NCBI RefSeq assembly: GCF_001314995.1
Contig: NZ_CP012938.1
Location: 5,208,001 to 5,272,000, forward strand
DNA: 64,000 bases
DNA from: Bacteroides ovatus
Lineage (GTDB): Bacteria; Bacteroidota; Bacteroidia; Bacteroidales; Bacteroidaceae
Reading direction: 5' to 3'
Shown: in pieces, positions 52,608 to 62,435 of the stretch
Position numbering within the stretch: the stretch's first letter is position 1
Layout: every line of letters begins with the position of its first letter
Position numbers and translations under genes: made by a program
Notes under the pieces: model-generated
The model's input: only the letters and a program-made list of their open reading frames with translations
Database searches by the model: none
What the model was told of the DNA's origin: nothing

Positions 52608-54288
52608 CTTTGGATTGTTTTTGAATTTTCTGTTGGATACGTTCTTTCTCTTGCAACTTGGGAATGGATTTCTTCAATGCCTGTTGCCAGTATGCAATGG
52701 CTTGTTGAGGTTGCTGCATGGCCTCGTAGTAATCTCCTATTACTTCATATACATAGTATAGGGAAGGATTGGAGGCTTGGTATGTTTTTAAAACAGATTC
52801 CTCTATCTGTTCCTTTTTTCTGATTTTCTTCAATAAAAGCGGAGTCAGTTTCTTATACGTGAGAAGATGCTGGAACTCCGGTGTGTCGATGAATTTATCT
52901 TCCGGAATGGTCAGGTCGGAACTGTATATTTCGTGTTGCCAATCAATCGTGTCTTTGAATATCTTATTCAGGTCATAGGCTACGTATTTCCCACATTGCC
53001 AGGGAGAGGTCGATACCCACATCAGCCGTTTCTCCGGTTGGAAGATGACGGAATGATGGGCAATAAACTGATTGATGGCCATTTCGTTGGCCAGTCCCAG
53101 GTCTGTGTTTTGCAGGCCTTTGTGGTCACGCAGGATAGAGGCGGCTTTGGAGACATCGATCGGAAGATCCTCATTAATGAGTTCCGTTAATCGTGCAAAA
53201 CGGTATGGGCTGTCGGAAGTGCGGATATTTTCCATGTTTCGTTCGTCCTTGCTGAATTCTTCCGATTGGTAATGGTTGGTGCAGATGAGCCGATTGGCTT
53301 CTTTTCCGGTGAAAAGCACAGTTTTCTCCGGAGATTTCTCGATAATCGCGGCTTTGCCATCTTTGGCAGAACCTATCAATATGGATTCGGAGACGAATGT
53401 TTCCCGTTTTTTGGCGATGGCAAAGGCTTCATCAATAGTGGCTGCATATTGCAGAATCTCTCTGGTCAGGATGGAAATGGGGGTGGCGGAACCTGTGGGG
53501 ACAGCAGATTTGGCAGCATTAATTGTCACGGTAAGACCTGTCTCGTTCATGCCGGATAACACTCCTATCATACCGGGCCATCCGACGGAAGCAAACCTGT
53601 ATCCTTGCTCCGGTACATAAAAAGCCACCTGCTTGTTCTCTGCGAAGGCATCTCCTACGTAGAAATCGAAGTTACGTCCGATCAGCAGGGATGAATCTGC
53701 ACTTTGTGTTCCCCAAGTGGCGAACGAACTGCATCCCACTAACATATAATCTTGCATGGCATGTCCCAGGTCGTGTGCCGAATGGTAATTCAACTGGCGT
53801 TCGTAAGGAGTGCCGATGAAGTCGTACTCATGTGTACATGATAGCGAGATTCCGTAAATCTCGTCGCGGTATTCTTCGAGGACGTTCTCACCCAGATTAC
53901 GGTTGAATAATACAATGAAGAACCGGAGGAATTTCAGATAACTGTCTGAAGGAACAATCTCACGAATTTGATCCACGAACACTTTCTCTTGATGGTGGAG
54001 CAGGTCGGAAGACAGTTGCCCGATAGCTTCTCCTCTCTGGAAAGCATCCCCTTTCACAAACAATTCCCATAAGCCGCTGTCGCTGTGCCGGAGAAAGTTA
54101 TCTCCATAATGCCGGAGGTGGAGACTGTCTATATCAATCACTTTGTCTGTGGTCATGCTTTGCTCATGTTTGGGCGTTTGCATATCCGCAGAAAAGTAGA
54201 GATAGCTGATTCCGGCTATCAATAGAACAATGAGCGACAGGAAAAGGAAGCCCGTGTATTGGAGTGTCTTTTTGACTATTCTATGCAT
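52591..54288 (-). CDS. Membrane-anchored C45-type Ntn-hydrolase / acyltransferase with TPR-like tail
   Basis: The 565-residue protein has an N-terminal transmembrane helix (about 13-33, GFLFLSLIVLLIAGISYLYFS). The peptidase C45 domain (about 75-430) resembles acyl-CoA:6-aminopenicillanate acyltransferase. Its nucleophile is predicted to be Cys186 in LVGCSSFATWG, followed by GRNFDFYVGD and GMNETGLTVTINA. The C-terminal 90 residues look like a TPR pair (PSLYYVYEVIGDYYEAMQQP). C45 enzymes normally self-process to expose the Cys amine, but here a long N-terminal segment with a membrane helix precedes it. Homologues occur in flexirubin-type clusters. An amide-forming or hydrolysing step on the product is plausible. 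Confidence 0.85.
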   Translation of the reverse strand: MHRIVKKTLQYTGFLFLSLIVLLIAGISYLYFSADMQTPKHEQSMTTDKVIDIDSLHLRHYGDNFLRHSDSGLWELFVKGDAFQRGEAIGQLSSDLLHHQEKVFVDQIREIVPSDSYLKFLRFFIVLFNRNLGENVLEEYRDEIYGISLSCTHEYDFIGTPYERQLNYHSAHDLGHAMQDYMLVGCSSFATWGTQSADSSLLIGRNFDFYVGDAFAENKQVAFYVPEQGYRFASVGWPGMIGVLSGMNETGLTVTINAAKSAVPTGSATPISILTREILQYAATIDEAFAIAKKRETFVSESILIGSAKDGKAAIIEKSPEKTVLFTGKEANRLICTNHYQSEEFSKDERNMENIRTSDSPYRFARLTELINEDLPIDVSKAASILRDHKGLQNTDLGLANEMAINQFIAHHSVIFQPEKRLMWVSTSPWQCGKYVAYDLNKIFKDTIDWQHEIYSSDLTIPEDKFIDTPEFQHLLTYKKLTPLLLKKIRKKEQIEESVLKTYQASNPSLYYVYEVIGDYYEAMQQPQQAIAYWQQALKKSIPKLQEKERIQQKIQKQSKDGKES

Positions 54289-55771
54289 TTCCTACTTTTT
54301 TAGCCAGATATTCTTGTCCTACAAACTCCGCACAAGTCAGCATGGCAGTTAGTGTTACCCCTAATGCACCATGCACATTCAGGTTTTGCCCGGTGAGAAA
54401 GAGATTTCCCAAGCGGCTTCTTGTAGATACGAAACCAATTTGCGGACATTTATAATCTTTGATAATCCCATACGCGGAACCATCCACTGTTCCTGTATAG
54501 TCCCGATAGCTTAATGGAGTAGTGGTATACATCTCTTCTATGTTTTCTGAAAGGTCAATGCCATGTCCTCGGATGAAGCGGAGAATCTGTTCTGCTTTCT
54601 CCTTTTTGAAGGATTGGTAGTCTTCTCCCCGATGTTCGGGAGTCGTGTCCTTCCAGGCAGACAGTTCATCTATATACATAGGTGTCAGGATGGAAATGAC
54701 ACTGGCATATTGACTGTCCTCGGAAGACGCTTGCATGGAAATCATACAGTTGGTAGTCCGTCCCGGATAGAGCAGTTTATCATACCACACTTTATTGTTC
54801 GCATGCAGATACAGGTTGCGGTTCTGATAAGGAGTGCTTTTTTTCTTCATTACCAGGTAGAGCGTAAAAATGCCGTAGGTGTTTTCCAGCGAACGGATGC
54901 GGGAAATATAGGCATTCTTGATGCTACGGTTTTTATCCAGTATCTCCAATGTCCGTTGGGGATGCATATTGGAGATGACGAAGTCGCTTTCCAGTCGCTC
55001 TTCCCCGTTGATGATAACCCCTTGTACCTTTTCGTTTTCAACGATGATGCGGGTGACTTCACTGTTATTGAGCACAGTCCCTCCGTTTGCCCGGATTACA
55101 TTGATTAGCTCCAGACTGACTTGCATACTTCCGTCTACAAAACGGTAGGCGCCTTCAATATAGGAGTGATTAATCATGGCATGCTGGTAGAAAGTGGAGA
55201 CATCTTTCAAACCTCCGTAGAGTAAAGCTGAACCTGCCAGTACATTTCGTAAGGCGGGGTCCGGAGTGATATCCGCAATCAGGTGGGCGGCAGAGGTACA
55301 AAAGTATTTCATACCCTCCAAAGCGAGTGTGCCTTGTTTCAGGTGGTCTACGCTAATCAGGTTTCCGACAGCTTGAAGCTGTTCGGCATAGCATTTCAAG
55401 TTTTCTTTCTCATGCGGGAAGGAACGGCAGATGGTTTCAATAAACTGCGGGTATCCCATTGCATAATCGTATGTTTTTCCTTTATAGTAGATCGTATCAA
55501 AAGCAGCATCGTCCAAGCGTTTTATTTTCAGCTTGTCCATGATACCGAAATAGCGGAAATACTGGTTCATCACTTGACCCTCATCCAGGCTTCCTACATA
55601 ATGAATACCCGTATCTAACAGATGCCCTTTTCGTTGGTAAGTCTGGAAGCATCCGCCGAATTGCGCATTTTTTTCTACTACGCATACGTTGAATCCCTCT
55701 TTGCTAAGAATCGCTCCGCATTCCAGTCCGCCAAGGCCGCTGCCGATAATGATGATGTCATATTTGCTCAT
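54281..55771 (-). CDS. FAD-dependent oxidoreductase, phytoene desaturase/isomerase-like
   Basis: The start at 55771 (MSKYDIIIIGSGLGG) gives 496 residues; a longer frame runs into the upstream gene. The dinucleotide-binding fold is IIIGSGLGGLECGAILSKEG (about 6-25). It has the hydrophobic substrate region and C-terminal FAD motif of the phytoene desaturase/CrtI and retinol saturase group (FLTGQNLNVHGALGVTLTA, about 463-481). Relatives occur in flexirubin-type clusters, where a desaturating or hydroxylating role is proposed. One base separates its start from the stop of the MMPL fusion gene. Confidence 0.85.
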   Translation of the reverse strand: MSKYDIIIIGSGLGGLECGAILSKEGFNVCVVEKNAQFGGCFQTYQRKGHLLDTGIHYVGSLDEGQVMNQYFRYFGIMDKLKIKRLDDAAFDTIYYKGKTYDYAMGYPQFIETICRSFPHEKENLKCYAEQLQAVGNLISVDHLKQGTLALEGMKYFCTSAAHLIADITPDPALRNVLAGSALLYGGLKDVSTFYQHAMINHSYIEGAYRFVDGSMQVSLELINVIRANGGTVLNNSEVTRIIVENEKVQGVIINGEERLESDFVISNMHPQRTLEILDKNRSIKNAYISRIRSLENTYGIFTLYLVMKKKSTPYQNRNLYLHANNKVWYDKLLYPGRTTNCMISMQASSEDSQYASVISILTPMYIDELSAWKDTTPEHRGEDYQSFKKEKAEQILRFIRGHGIDLSENIEEMYTTTPLSYRDYTGTVDGSAYGIIKDYKCPQIGFVSTRSRLGNLFLTGQNLNVHGALGVTLTAMLTCAEFVGQEYLAKKVGNA

Positions 55772-55772
55772 A

Positions 55773-58700
55773 CTAGTTCGGTTTTCTAAATATGTAAATG
55801 GTGTTTGATGTATATTTGTCATTAGGAATGATTTCGACAGCCATTCCACAGGTGACTGCTATTTCCCGTAATTGGGTTTCAGTGGTGAAATACAGTTCTC
55901 CGGTTGTCCGGTTGAAGTTGAAGATACGGGTGGATAGTAATTCCGTGAACCGGGTTAACCGGTGCTTGGAAGCGTTGGCTGAATTTCCGTCGCGTATGAT
56001 AATCATTCCTTGTGAACGCAAGCGACCGGCACATTTCAACAATAGGGTTTGTTGATGTTCGTAGCTCATATAGTGAAGCATGTCGTTCAGGATAAAGACA
56101 TCACTTTCCGGCAGGGGATATTCCAATGCATTGCCATGCTTGAACTGGAGATGCTCGTTGCGTAACCATCCGTGCTGCGCCAGCGCTATCTTGTCTTCAT
56201 CGTAATCAATACCCAGGATTTCCCGGTCCTCGGAAAGCAGAGACAGCATATAGCATAACGGGCCGAAGCCGCAACCGATGTCTGTGATTTGCCCTTGGAC
56301 GGGAATCAACCGGTTGAATAGCCGGTAATTCTTTTCCATCTTTACTTTAATACGGATATACCATTCTACGACGGGACCTTTATAGATATAGTTCTGGATA
56401 AGAGCTTCGTAGAACGCCGGATTGTCCGTCGTGTTCTGTTCACGGCAGATACGGGCATAAACCTCTTTCATGTAAGCGGATATGCGTTTGGTACGCTCCT
56501 GATAAGTACTTCCGAAAGACAGATCGTCTAGTGGTATACGGGGAAGTATTTCTGTATAGATGATTCCTTTCCGGATATTGAAAGGCTGTGCTTTGGCAAT
56601 GATTTTGTTATTACCGTAAAGCAGGATCGGCAGAATATCCAGTTTCAATGCTTCTGCCAGATAGAATGCTCCTTTGTGGAAACGTTTCATCTTTCCGTTA
56701 TAGGTACGTGTGCCTTCCGGGAAAATGGCGATGGAGTAGCCCTCCTTCACTTTTTTCCGCATCCGTTCCATATATTGCTCGTATCCTTCGCCTATATAAT
56801 AGAAGTCGACATAACGAATGATGGCTCCGAAGAAAGGAGAGTGCCATACCCAATGGTTGGTCACCATCAGGATTTTAGACGAAAGAGACAGCAGTACCAG
56901 AATGTCGATGAACGACTGGTGGTTGGCAATGATAATTGCCGGATGCCGGAAGCGTTCGTTGGCTTTGTTGATATGTTCTTTTTTGACGGCGGTGGCCAGT
57001 AGCAGAATTCCTTTGCAGGTGATTTGTATCAGGCGGCACACCAAACGCTGCTTGCTGCTTTTGCGCACAGGCACCGGATAAAGCAGAATAATCAATATAC
57101 GGAGGACGATGCAGCCGATAAAGAAAAGCAGGAAGAGCAACACGGTACGTATCAATCCGATAAGCGTATAAGGCGGTAATCCTTTGGAAGCGGGGCCTGC
57201 GATGAAGAACCGGAAAATGAGTGGCTGAATGGTATAAGCCACCAGTACCACTGCTATCATACCCAGAATGGAAATCAGGGAAATGGATTGCAAAGCCGGG
57301 TGTTTGGCAAACACAAGTGCTCCCATACCGACCACTGTGGTGAAGGCGGAGAAGAAGATGGCTGTTTTATGGGAATTCAACACCTTCTGACCTGTACGGT
57401 ATTTGTTTTGTAGCCCGTCCATAATGAAGATACTGAAGTCATCTCCAATGCCAAAGATAAAGGTGGACAGGATGATGTTGATAATATTGAACTCAATCCC
57501 CAGAATTCCCATCAATCCCAAGATGATTACCCAGCTGATTAGCATCGGGAGAAAGCTCATCAGGGTAAGTTCGATACGTCCGTAGGAGAACCATAGTGCA
57601 AAGAATATGAGGAAAGAAGAGATGTACAGAATCAGGTAAAAGTCGTCATTGATGGCCGATACCCATTTGTTGGCAAAATAGGAACGGTCGAAGATGACTA
57701 CATTCGGGTCTTTATTAAAGTTCTGGTACACAGCTTCCTTATTCGGTTCGCTGATCCGTATCTGGCTGATAAGCATGGTGATGGAATCGGCAGAGGTTTG
57801 CCATTCATTCAATAGCTTGCCGGATAAATCGTCTTCTTGCGCGGTGTAATGATATTCACCGAAAGGCTGGTTCATCCATTGATAAAAAGGTTCGAAGCTT
57901 CCCGGGCGGAAACGATATTCGGCGGCAACTGTTTCCAACTGTTCACGGACTTGTTGCTGTTTTTCATCCGTCCAGTAATCTTTCCATTTCTTCAGGCGTT
58001 TTTGCTGCTCTTGCGGAGAGATCAGAAACTGTGAGGCGGAGGCATACTCTTTGATGAGTCCCTGCTCTTTCAGTATAGATAACTTCTGATTGGTTGTTGC
58101 ATAAGTTTCGGTAGCCTGATTCATGTCTTTTCCCACACTGACAAAAAGCACGGTCTTTTCGTCGTTGTCGAAGAGTTGCAGTAATTTTTCTTCTGATTGT
58201 TGGAGATGGCGGGGCTCATAGTTGAGACTCATCATATCGTTGTTGAAGCCCACCTTTTGCGAAGTAAACAAACAGATTACTGTAATGAGGAGGATGCCGC
58301 CTACCAGCCATTTATTCTTTTCGTAAGAATAAGCGTTTATTTTCTCGATGATGCGTAGTATGCGTCCCTGTTTGACGTCTGCCTGTCCTTTCAGAAAATG
58401 AGGCAGGTAAATGAGACAGAAGAGGGTGGTGCCCACCAATGCCAGAGAGGCAAACAATCCGAAGTCGCGTAACAGATCGGAACTGGTGAATATCAATCCC
58501 AGAAATGCGCCGATGGTGGTGAAACTACCTACCGTAAGCGGATAGGCTATCTCTTTAATAAGTTGTTGTACGGTGGAAACGTGGTTCTGATGTGCCAGCA
58601 TGTGAATGGAATAGCTTAGTGCAATACCCATCACTGCCGAACCGGCTCCCACTGCAATGGCGGAGATACTTCCTTTAATAAAGAAAATGAGAAACAGGGC

Positions 58701-59630
58701 AAATAATCCTCCGAACAGTACCGGAGTAATAATCAAAGGTATCGATCTCTTTCGTTTAAAAACGAGTGAGATAAATACAATGATGATAAGCAGTGCCAGG
58801 GAGGAGGTCAGGATGGTATCTTTCTTAATCTGACGGGCGTTGTAGACTCCCACGGAGGGACCGCCGAAATATTCAGCTCGAATGGTAGGAGATTCTCCCT
58901 GTACGTGCTTGAGCTCTTCTTCGAGTATCTTTATCAGTTCGTCGTTCTTTCCGGTGCTGCCTGTACTGAATACCGGGGTAATGAACATAAGTAAGGTGGA
59001 GCCATCTTTGGAGAAGATATGTTCGTCATAAATCTCGTAGTTGGCTTCCAACTGGAAATCTTGCAAATGTTTCAGGGTTTCGCTTCCCAGTCCGAGCGGG
59101 TCCCGGAGAATATAACTTCTTAATGCAATTCCGGCAGGAGAGAGGAGGTTGGTATAATTCTTCTGCATGACAGCCTGTATCCCTTTATCCGTCAGTAAGG
59201 AATCGAAGCGTTGATAGTCCGTATCTGTCAGGAAAAGCGGGAGATGTTCATAAACGAAGTCTGTGGCTCCTTGGATGAGGCTTTGGTCTACCTGTGCGAA
59301 AATTCCTTTAATCAGTTTTCCTCCGGCTTTTTCAGTCAGGGTTTGTTGCAGTTGTCCGGCTGCTTCTATCAGGGAGTCGGGTTCTACGCGGTGGCAGGTA
59401 TCTGCCGAGGATAACATAATGATAATCTTATCCTTAATCTTGAGATTGTCGAACACTTTGATTGTGTTCTGGGAATCTTTAGTGTCGGGGAAAAATTGTG
59501 TGATGTTCTCTTCGAACCTTACTTGCAGGGCAAAGAATCCCATTAACAGGACACAACTGATGAGTGACAAATAGAACAGAATCTTGTGCCTCTCGAAATA
59601 ATCATATAGTCCGATAAAAAACTGGGTCAT
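55773..59630 (-). CDS. Trifunctional fusion: MMPL/RND exporter, PlsC-like acyltransferase, methyltransferase
   Basis: This 1285-residue protein joins three modules. Residues 1 to about 830 form an MMPL-family transporter with two sets of transmembrane helices separated by large periplasmic loops. It has the RND signature GIGDDFSIFIMDGLQ near 740. From about 840 to 1060 lies a lysophosphatidate-acyltransferase-like domain with HX4D (NHQSFID, about 900) and FPEGTR (about 969). The last part (about 1090-1285) is a class I methyltransferase with DIGCGFGP (about 1116) and a later NDMLHYM. In known aryl polyene clusters these are separate genes. The fusion suggests that acylation, methylation and export are physically coupled at the inner membrane. 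Confidence 0.9.
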   Translation of the reverse strand: MTQFFIGLYDYFERHKILFYLSLISCVLLMGFFALQVRFEENITQFFPDTKDSQNTIKVFDNLKIKDKIIIMLSSADTCHRVEPDSLIEAAGQLQQTLTEKAGGKLIKGIFAQVDQSLIQGATDFVYEHLPLFLTDTDYQRFDSLLTDKGIQAVMQKNYTNLLSPAGIALRSYILRDPLGLGSETLKHLQDFQLEANYEIYDEHIFSKDGSTLLMFITPVFSTGSTGKNDELIKILEEELKHVQGESPTIRAEYFGGPSVGVYNARQIKKDTILTSSLALLIIIVFISLVFKRKRSIPLIITPVLFGGLFALFLIFFIKGSISAIAVGAGSAVMGIALSYSIHMLAHQNHVSTVQQLIKEIAYPLTVGSFTTIGAFLGLIFTSSDLLRDFGLFASLALVGTTLFCLIYLPHFLKGQADVKQGRILRIIEKINAYSYEKNKWLVGGILLITVICLFTSQKVGFNNDMMSLNYEPRHLQQSEEKLLQLFDNDEKTVLFVSVGKDMNQATETYATTNQKLSILKEQGLIKEYASASQFLISPQEQQKRLKKWKDYWTDEKQQQVREQLETVAAEYRFRPGSFEPFYQWMNQPFGEYHYTAQEDDLSGKLLNEWQTSADSITMLISQIRISEPNKEAVYQNFNKDPNVVIFDRSYFANKWVSAINDDFYLILYISSFLIFFALWFSYGRIELTLMSFLPMLISWVIILGLMGILGIEFNIINIILSTFIFGIGDDFSIFIMDGLQNKYRTGQKVLNSHKTAIFFSAFTTVVGMGALVFAKHPALQSISLISILGMIAVVLVAYTIQPLIFRFFIAGPASKGLPPYTLIGLIRTVLLFLLFFIGCIVLRILIILLYPVPVRKSSKQRLVCRLIQITCKGILLLATAVKKEHINKANERFRHPAIIIANHQSFIDILVLLSLSSKILMVTNHWVWHSPFFGAIIRYVDFYYIGEGYEQYMERMRKKVKEGYSIAIFPEGTRTYNGKMKRFHKGAFYLAEALKLDILPILLYGNNKIIAKAQPFNIRKGIIYTEILPRIPLDDLSFGSTYQERTKRISAYMKEVYARICREQNTTDNPAFYEALIQNYIYKGPVVEWYIRIKVKMEKNYRLFNRLIPVQGQITDIGCGFGPLCYMLSLLSEDREILGIDYDEDKIALAQHGWLRNEHLQFKHGNALEYPLPESDVFILNDMLHYMSYEHQQTLLLKCAGRLRSQGMIIIRDGNSANASKHRLTRFTELLSTRIFNFNRTTGELYFTTETQLREIAVTCGMAVEIIPNDKYTSNTIYIFRKPN

Positions 59631-60817
59631 ATCTTTTTTTTCCTACACGCCGTGAGCAGAATGAACGCGATGGTTCCTGCCAGTATGCTGCATACGACTG
59701 CAAAGATAACACTTCCTATTAAATATTGCTCTATGACTGATTTTACATTTTCAAAAGAAAGTTCGTTTAAATGCAGATTGACAGGATCTCCCAGCACTTT
59801 GCAACCGGTTACGTAACTGCCGTACAGCAAAAATGGAATCATCGGAGGGATACTGATATTGGCTGCTACAATAGCTATGATTTTATTCAGTCTGAACAAA
59901 TGTGCCAGAAATAACGTGATTAGCATTTGATATCCCCATACCGGAACGATACCCATGAATACGCCGAGTGTGATGGCAGCCGTGATCCGCAGATTAGATT
60001 CGGGGGAGTGGGTGACATGATCCGAGAAAAACTGCTTGCAGTTCTTCCAGGTCAGTTTACGGAAGAAGTTTCGGGGGATGATCCAAAGCAAAGTGACGAG
60101 CACCAGTACTGTGTTCAGGATACTGATACGGGTGAAATCACGGAACGGTCGAAAATGAGAAACCCGCTCTTCCTGTGGCGGATAATAAACATGTACCGGG
60201 ATGTTTTTAACGGTAATGCCTCCCCAGGCTGCAAAGACAAGTGCTTCCAGCTCAAATTCGTATTTGGCGGTGTAATACCACTTGTCCACATTCATTCGTT
60301 GGATGGGGTACAGGCGGTAGCCGGATTGTGTATCTTGCAGTTTGATACCTGTTTCGAGGGTAAACCAGAAGTTGGAAAACTTATTGGCAAATGTATTCTT
60401 TCCCGGCATATTGTCCGAGGCGAGGTTACGGGCACCTACCAATAATGTGTCCGGTTCTTTTTCTATGGCTTCGATCAATGCGGGAATATCCGAAGCGAAA
60501 TGCTGTCCGTCAGAATCAATGGTGATTGCATACCGAAATCCTTGCTTTTTGGCAAAGGATAGTCCATGTCTCAAAGCTACTCCTTTTCCTTGATTGGCAG
60601 GGTGGGTGATGGTATGTAAGTTAGATTCTCGGCTAAGTATTCCGGCAGTTTCATCTGTAGAACCGTCGTTGACAACAAGGATATCGGGGGCGTAGAAACG
60701 TACACTTTCTATGACGTCCGCCAGTGTCTTTCCATTGTTGTAACTTGGGATGATAACGATGATCCCTAATTGTTTCAACTTCTCGTGCCAATAGGCTGTA
60801 CTTATTTGTTCCTTCAT
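59627..60817 (-). CDS. Family 2 glycosyltransferase with DUF2062 tail
   Basis: The 396-residue protein begins with a GT2 domain (about 14-235). It contains VIIPSYNNGKTLADVIES, VVNDGSTDETAG, ITIDSDGQHFASD (the DxD region) and TQSGYRLYP. The C-terminal DUF2062 membrane domain (about 270-390) has SNLRITAAITLGVFMGIVPV and IPPMIPFLLYGS. The GT part resembles dolichol-phosphate mannose synthase-like enzymes that use an undecaprenyl-phosphate acceptor. GT2-DUF2062 proteins are regular members of aryl polyene-type clusters. It overlaps the fusion gene by four bases. Confidence 0.9.
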   Translation of the reverse strand: MKEQISTAYWHEKLKQLGIIVIIPSYNNGKTLADVIESVRFYAPDILVVNDGSTDETAGILSRESNLHTITHPANQGKGVALRHGLSFAKKQGFRYAITIDSDGQHFASDIPALIEAIEKEPDTLLVGARNLASDNMPGKNTFANKFSNFWFTLETGIKLQDTQSGYRLYPIQRMNVDKWYYTAKYEFELEALVFAAWGGITVKNIPVHVYYPPQEERVSHFRPFRDFTRISILNTVLVLVTLLWIIPRNFFRKLTWKNCKQFFSDHVTHSPESNLRITAAITLGVFMGIVPVWGYQMLITLFLAHLFRLNKIIAIVAANISIPPMIPFLLYGSYVTGCKVLGDPVNLHLNELSFENVKSVIEQYLIGSVIFAVVCSILAGTIAFILLTACRKKKI

Positions 60818-61248
60818 ACTGTCGGGGTAAGTGCAGCTTTTAATTTAATGAAACATTCGTCCTTTACGGTATTTTCCTCTACAGTGCTCTCTTTCACTGT
60901 ACTCTTTTTTACAGCTTCCTTCTTTACACTCCCTTCCGCTTGCAACTGAAGTGTACCTTCTTCTGTCTCTTTAAAAGTCAGTGCCATCGAAATGTGCGGT
61001 GTTTCTATCGGATTGATAGCCGAAAGAAACTTGCAGGAAGACACTTGTGTTACTTGCAATTTTTGCTGGCGAATGTCTTCTACACATTCCTTGATAAGTT
61101 GTAATAGGCAAACTCCCGGAACTACCGGATGTCCGGGGAAATGTCCCTGATAAACAGGATGCCCGGGATTCAACTTTATCTGGATAGTCCAGATCGTTGA
61201 GTCCGATGATTCGGAGGAAAGGATGGTATAGAAGTTATCAAGTAGCAT
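60814..61248 (-). CDS. 3-hydroxyacyl-ACP dehydratase-like (hotdog fold) protein
   Basis: The 144-residue protein carries the FabZ/FabA-like signature VYQGHFPGHPVVPGVCLLQLI (about 34-54), with His in HFPG and the PGV loop. The canonical second catalytic Glu/Asp of the central helix corresponds to KECVED. The C-terminal part (about 115-140) is Lys/Glu/Val-rich and repetitive (STVKESTVEENTVKDE). A dehydratase is needed in iterative polyene chain building. It overlaps the GT2 gene by four bases. Confidence 0.8.
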   Translation of the reverse strand: MLLDNFYTILSSESSDSTIWTIQIKLNPGHPVYQGHFPGHPVVPGVCLLQLIKECVEDIRQQKLQVTQVSSCKFLSAINPIETPHISMALTFKETEEGTLQLQAEGSVKKEAVKKSTVKESTVEENTVKDECFIKLKAALTPTV

Positions 61249-61251
61249 ATA

Positions 61252-61812
61252 TTAAATCTCTTTAGATAGTTTGTCCAGACGGATCGTTAACCGAATCCAC
61301 GGATGTTTGATTTTTATTTGTGCGGGATCGCCCGGAGTATTGCCAGTGATGTAGACCACTGACTTTCCAAAGCCTTTTCCACTGGTTCTTTTTTCAGTAG
61401 CACTGTCTTTGGTCGCTTTCACACGAGTATCTTTCCCACTTAAGAACAGACGTCTGAAATCCATCTCCAGAAGTTTCAGCACCTTTTCCTTTTTCATGGG
61501 TTCAATGCAACTGTTGACAGTAAACTGATCGTTGCGAAGAGAAAAATCGAAAAGGCTTAGTCCGAAGTAGGTAGACGCTACGATCCGGATTTCGTTATCA
61601 GGCATACGGCGTACTATTAGCATACCGCTCATGTGATGTTTCATGAAATCCAGTTGGATATTGTATTTTTGCGAGCTTTCTCCTTGTGTTAGTTCGATAG
61701 CGGGGAGCACAGTACTTCCTTCCCCGCTCATCCGTGGAGAGCAGGAAGTCTGGATCTGTATCCATAAGAACAGCAGAACCATCAGACTAACGAATCGCAA
61801 ACTTCGTCTCAT
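61252..61812 (-). CDS. Lipoprotein, DUF3261/LolB-like
   Basis: The 186-residue protein has a lipoprotein signal with lipobox IQTSC (Cys about 23). A beta-rich mature part follows (YNIQLDFMKHHMSGMLIV, IRIVASTYFGLSLFDFSL), ending in an amphipathic segment (IRLTIRLDKLSKEI). Position beside a LolA-like gene in this kind of cluster fits the DUF3261-type outer-membrane lipoproteins of aryl polyene clusters. I assign the family by context and fold pattern, not by strong motifs. Its start overlaps the LolA-like gene by 26 bases. Confidence 0.7.
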   Translation of the reverse strand: MRRSLRFVSLMVLLFLWIQIQTSCSPRMSGEGSTVLPAIELTQGESSQKYNIQLDFMKHHMSGMLIVRRMPDNEIRIVASTYFGLSLFDFSLRNDQFTVNSCIEPMKKEKVLKLLEMDFRRLFLSGKDTRVKATKDSATEKRTSGKGFGKSVVYITGNTPGDPAQIKIKHPWIRLTIRLDKLSKEI

Positions 61813-62422
61813 TCTTCAGGGAGTTGAACTTTTTATTATAGAATTCGTATTCTGTATAGTTTGTGGCTGTTTCGGACAGACGGAGTTTGTGTACCGACAT
61901 ATCTTTCTTGTCCAGATAGATTTCTATACCGGCAATATAGGCTTGTACCGCTTTGTTGGTCGGTTTTATTTTAACCAGATAGTATCGTGCGTCTTCAAAA
62001 TACTCCAGCAGGTAGTTGGACGACATTTTAGACAGGTCGCCTATCATACACGCGGTCAGCATATCCTGCATCTGTGCCATCATTTTGTTCGAACTAAGAT
62101 TCATGATACTTTTCTTGCCATCCGAAACGATTTTGAGCTTACTGCCGTTTATCACGATGAGATAATCCATCGGGCGGAAATATTCCATGCAGATTTTATG
62201 GGTCTTCTGGTAGTAGAACTTCCCTTTGGAAGTAACCTTCTCATCGAATACATCGAGATATTTCACTTGGGTGAAATCGCTTTCGATGGACTCTACGGTT
62301 TGCGCCTCCTTTGCCAGGCGGCTTTCAAACTCTGTCTTTTGCGCCATCTTTTTCATGCTCTGGGCATGGATAGAGGCTATTGACAAGAAGAAAAGCGATA
62401 AATATATTAATAAAGTTCTCAT
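61787..62422 (-). CDS. LolA-like periplasmic lipid/lipoprotein carrier
   Basis: With the start at 62422 (MRTLLIYLSLFFL) the protein has 211 residues, including a signal peptide ending SIHAQ. The mature part matches the LolA-type unclosed beta-barrel pattern (ESIESDFTQVKYLDVFDEKV, SKGKFYYQKTHKICMEYFRP, LIVINGSKLKIVSDGKK). Typical LolA has about 200 residues. In aryl polyene clusters a LolA-like carrier is thought to ferry the lipidic product across the periplasm with a lipoprotein receptor. That pairing is repeated here with the next gene. Confidence 0.85.
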   Translation of the reverse strand: MRTLLIYLSLFFLSIASIHAQSMKKMAQKTEFESRLAKEAQTVESIESDFTQVKYLDVFDEKVTSKGKFYYQKTHKICMEYFRPMDYLIVINGSKLKIVSDGKKSIMNLSSNKMMAQMQDMLTACMIGDLSKMSSNYLLEYFEDARYYLVKIKPTNKAVQAYIAGIEIYLDKKDMSVHKLRLSETATNYTEYEFYNKKFNSLKNETKFAIR

Positions 62423-62435
62423 ACCTTTTTTTATT

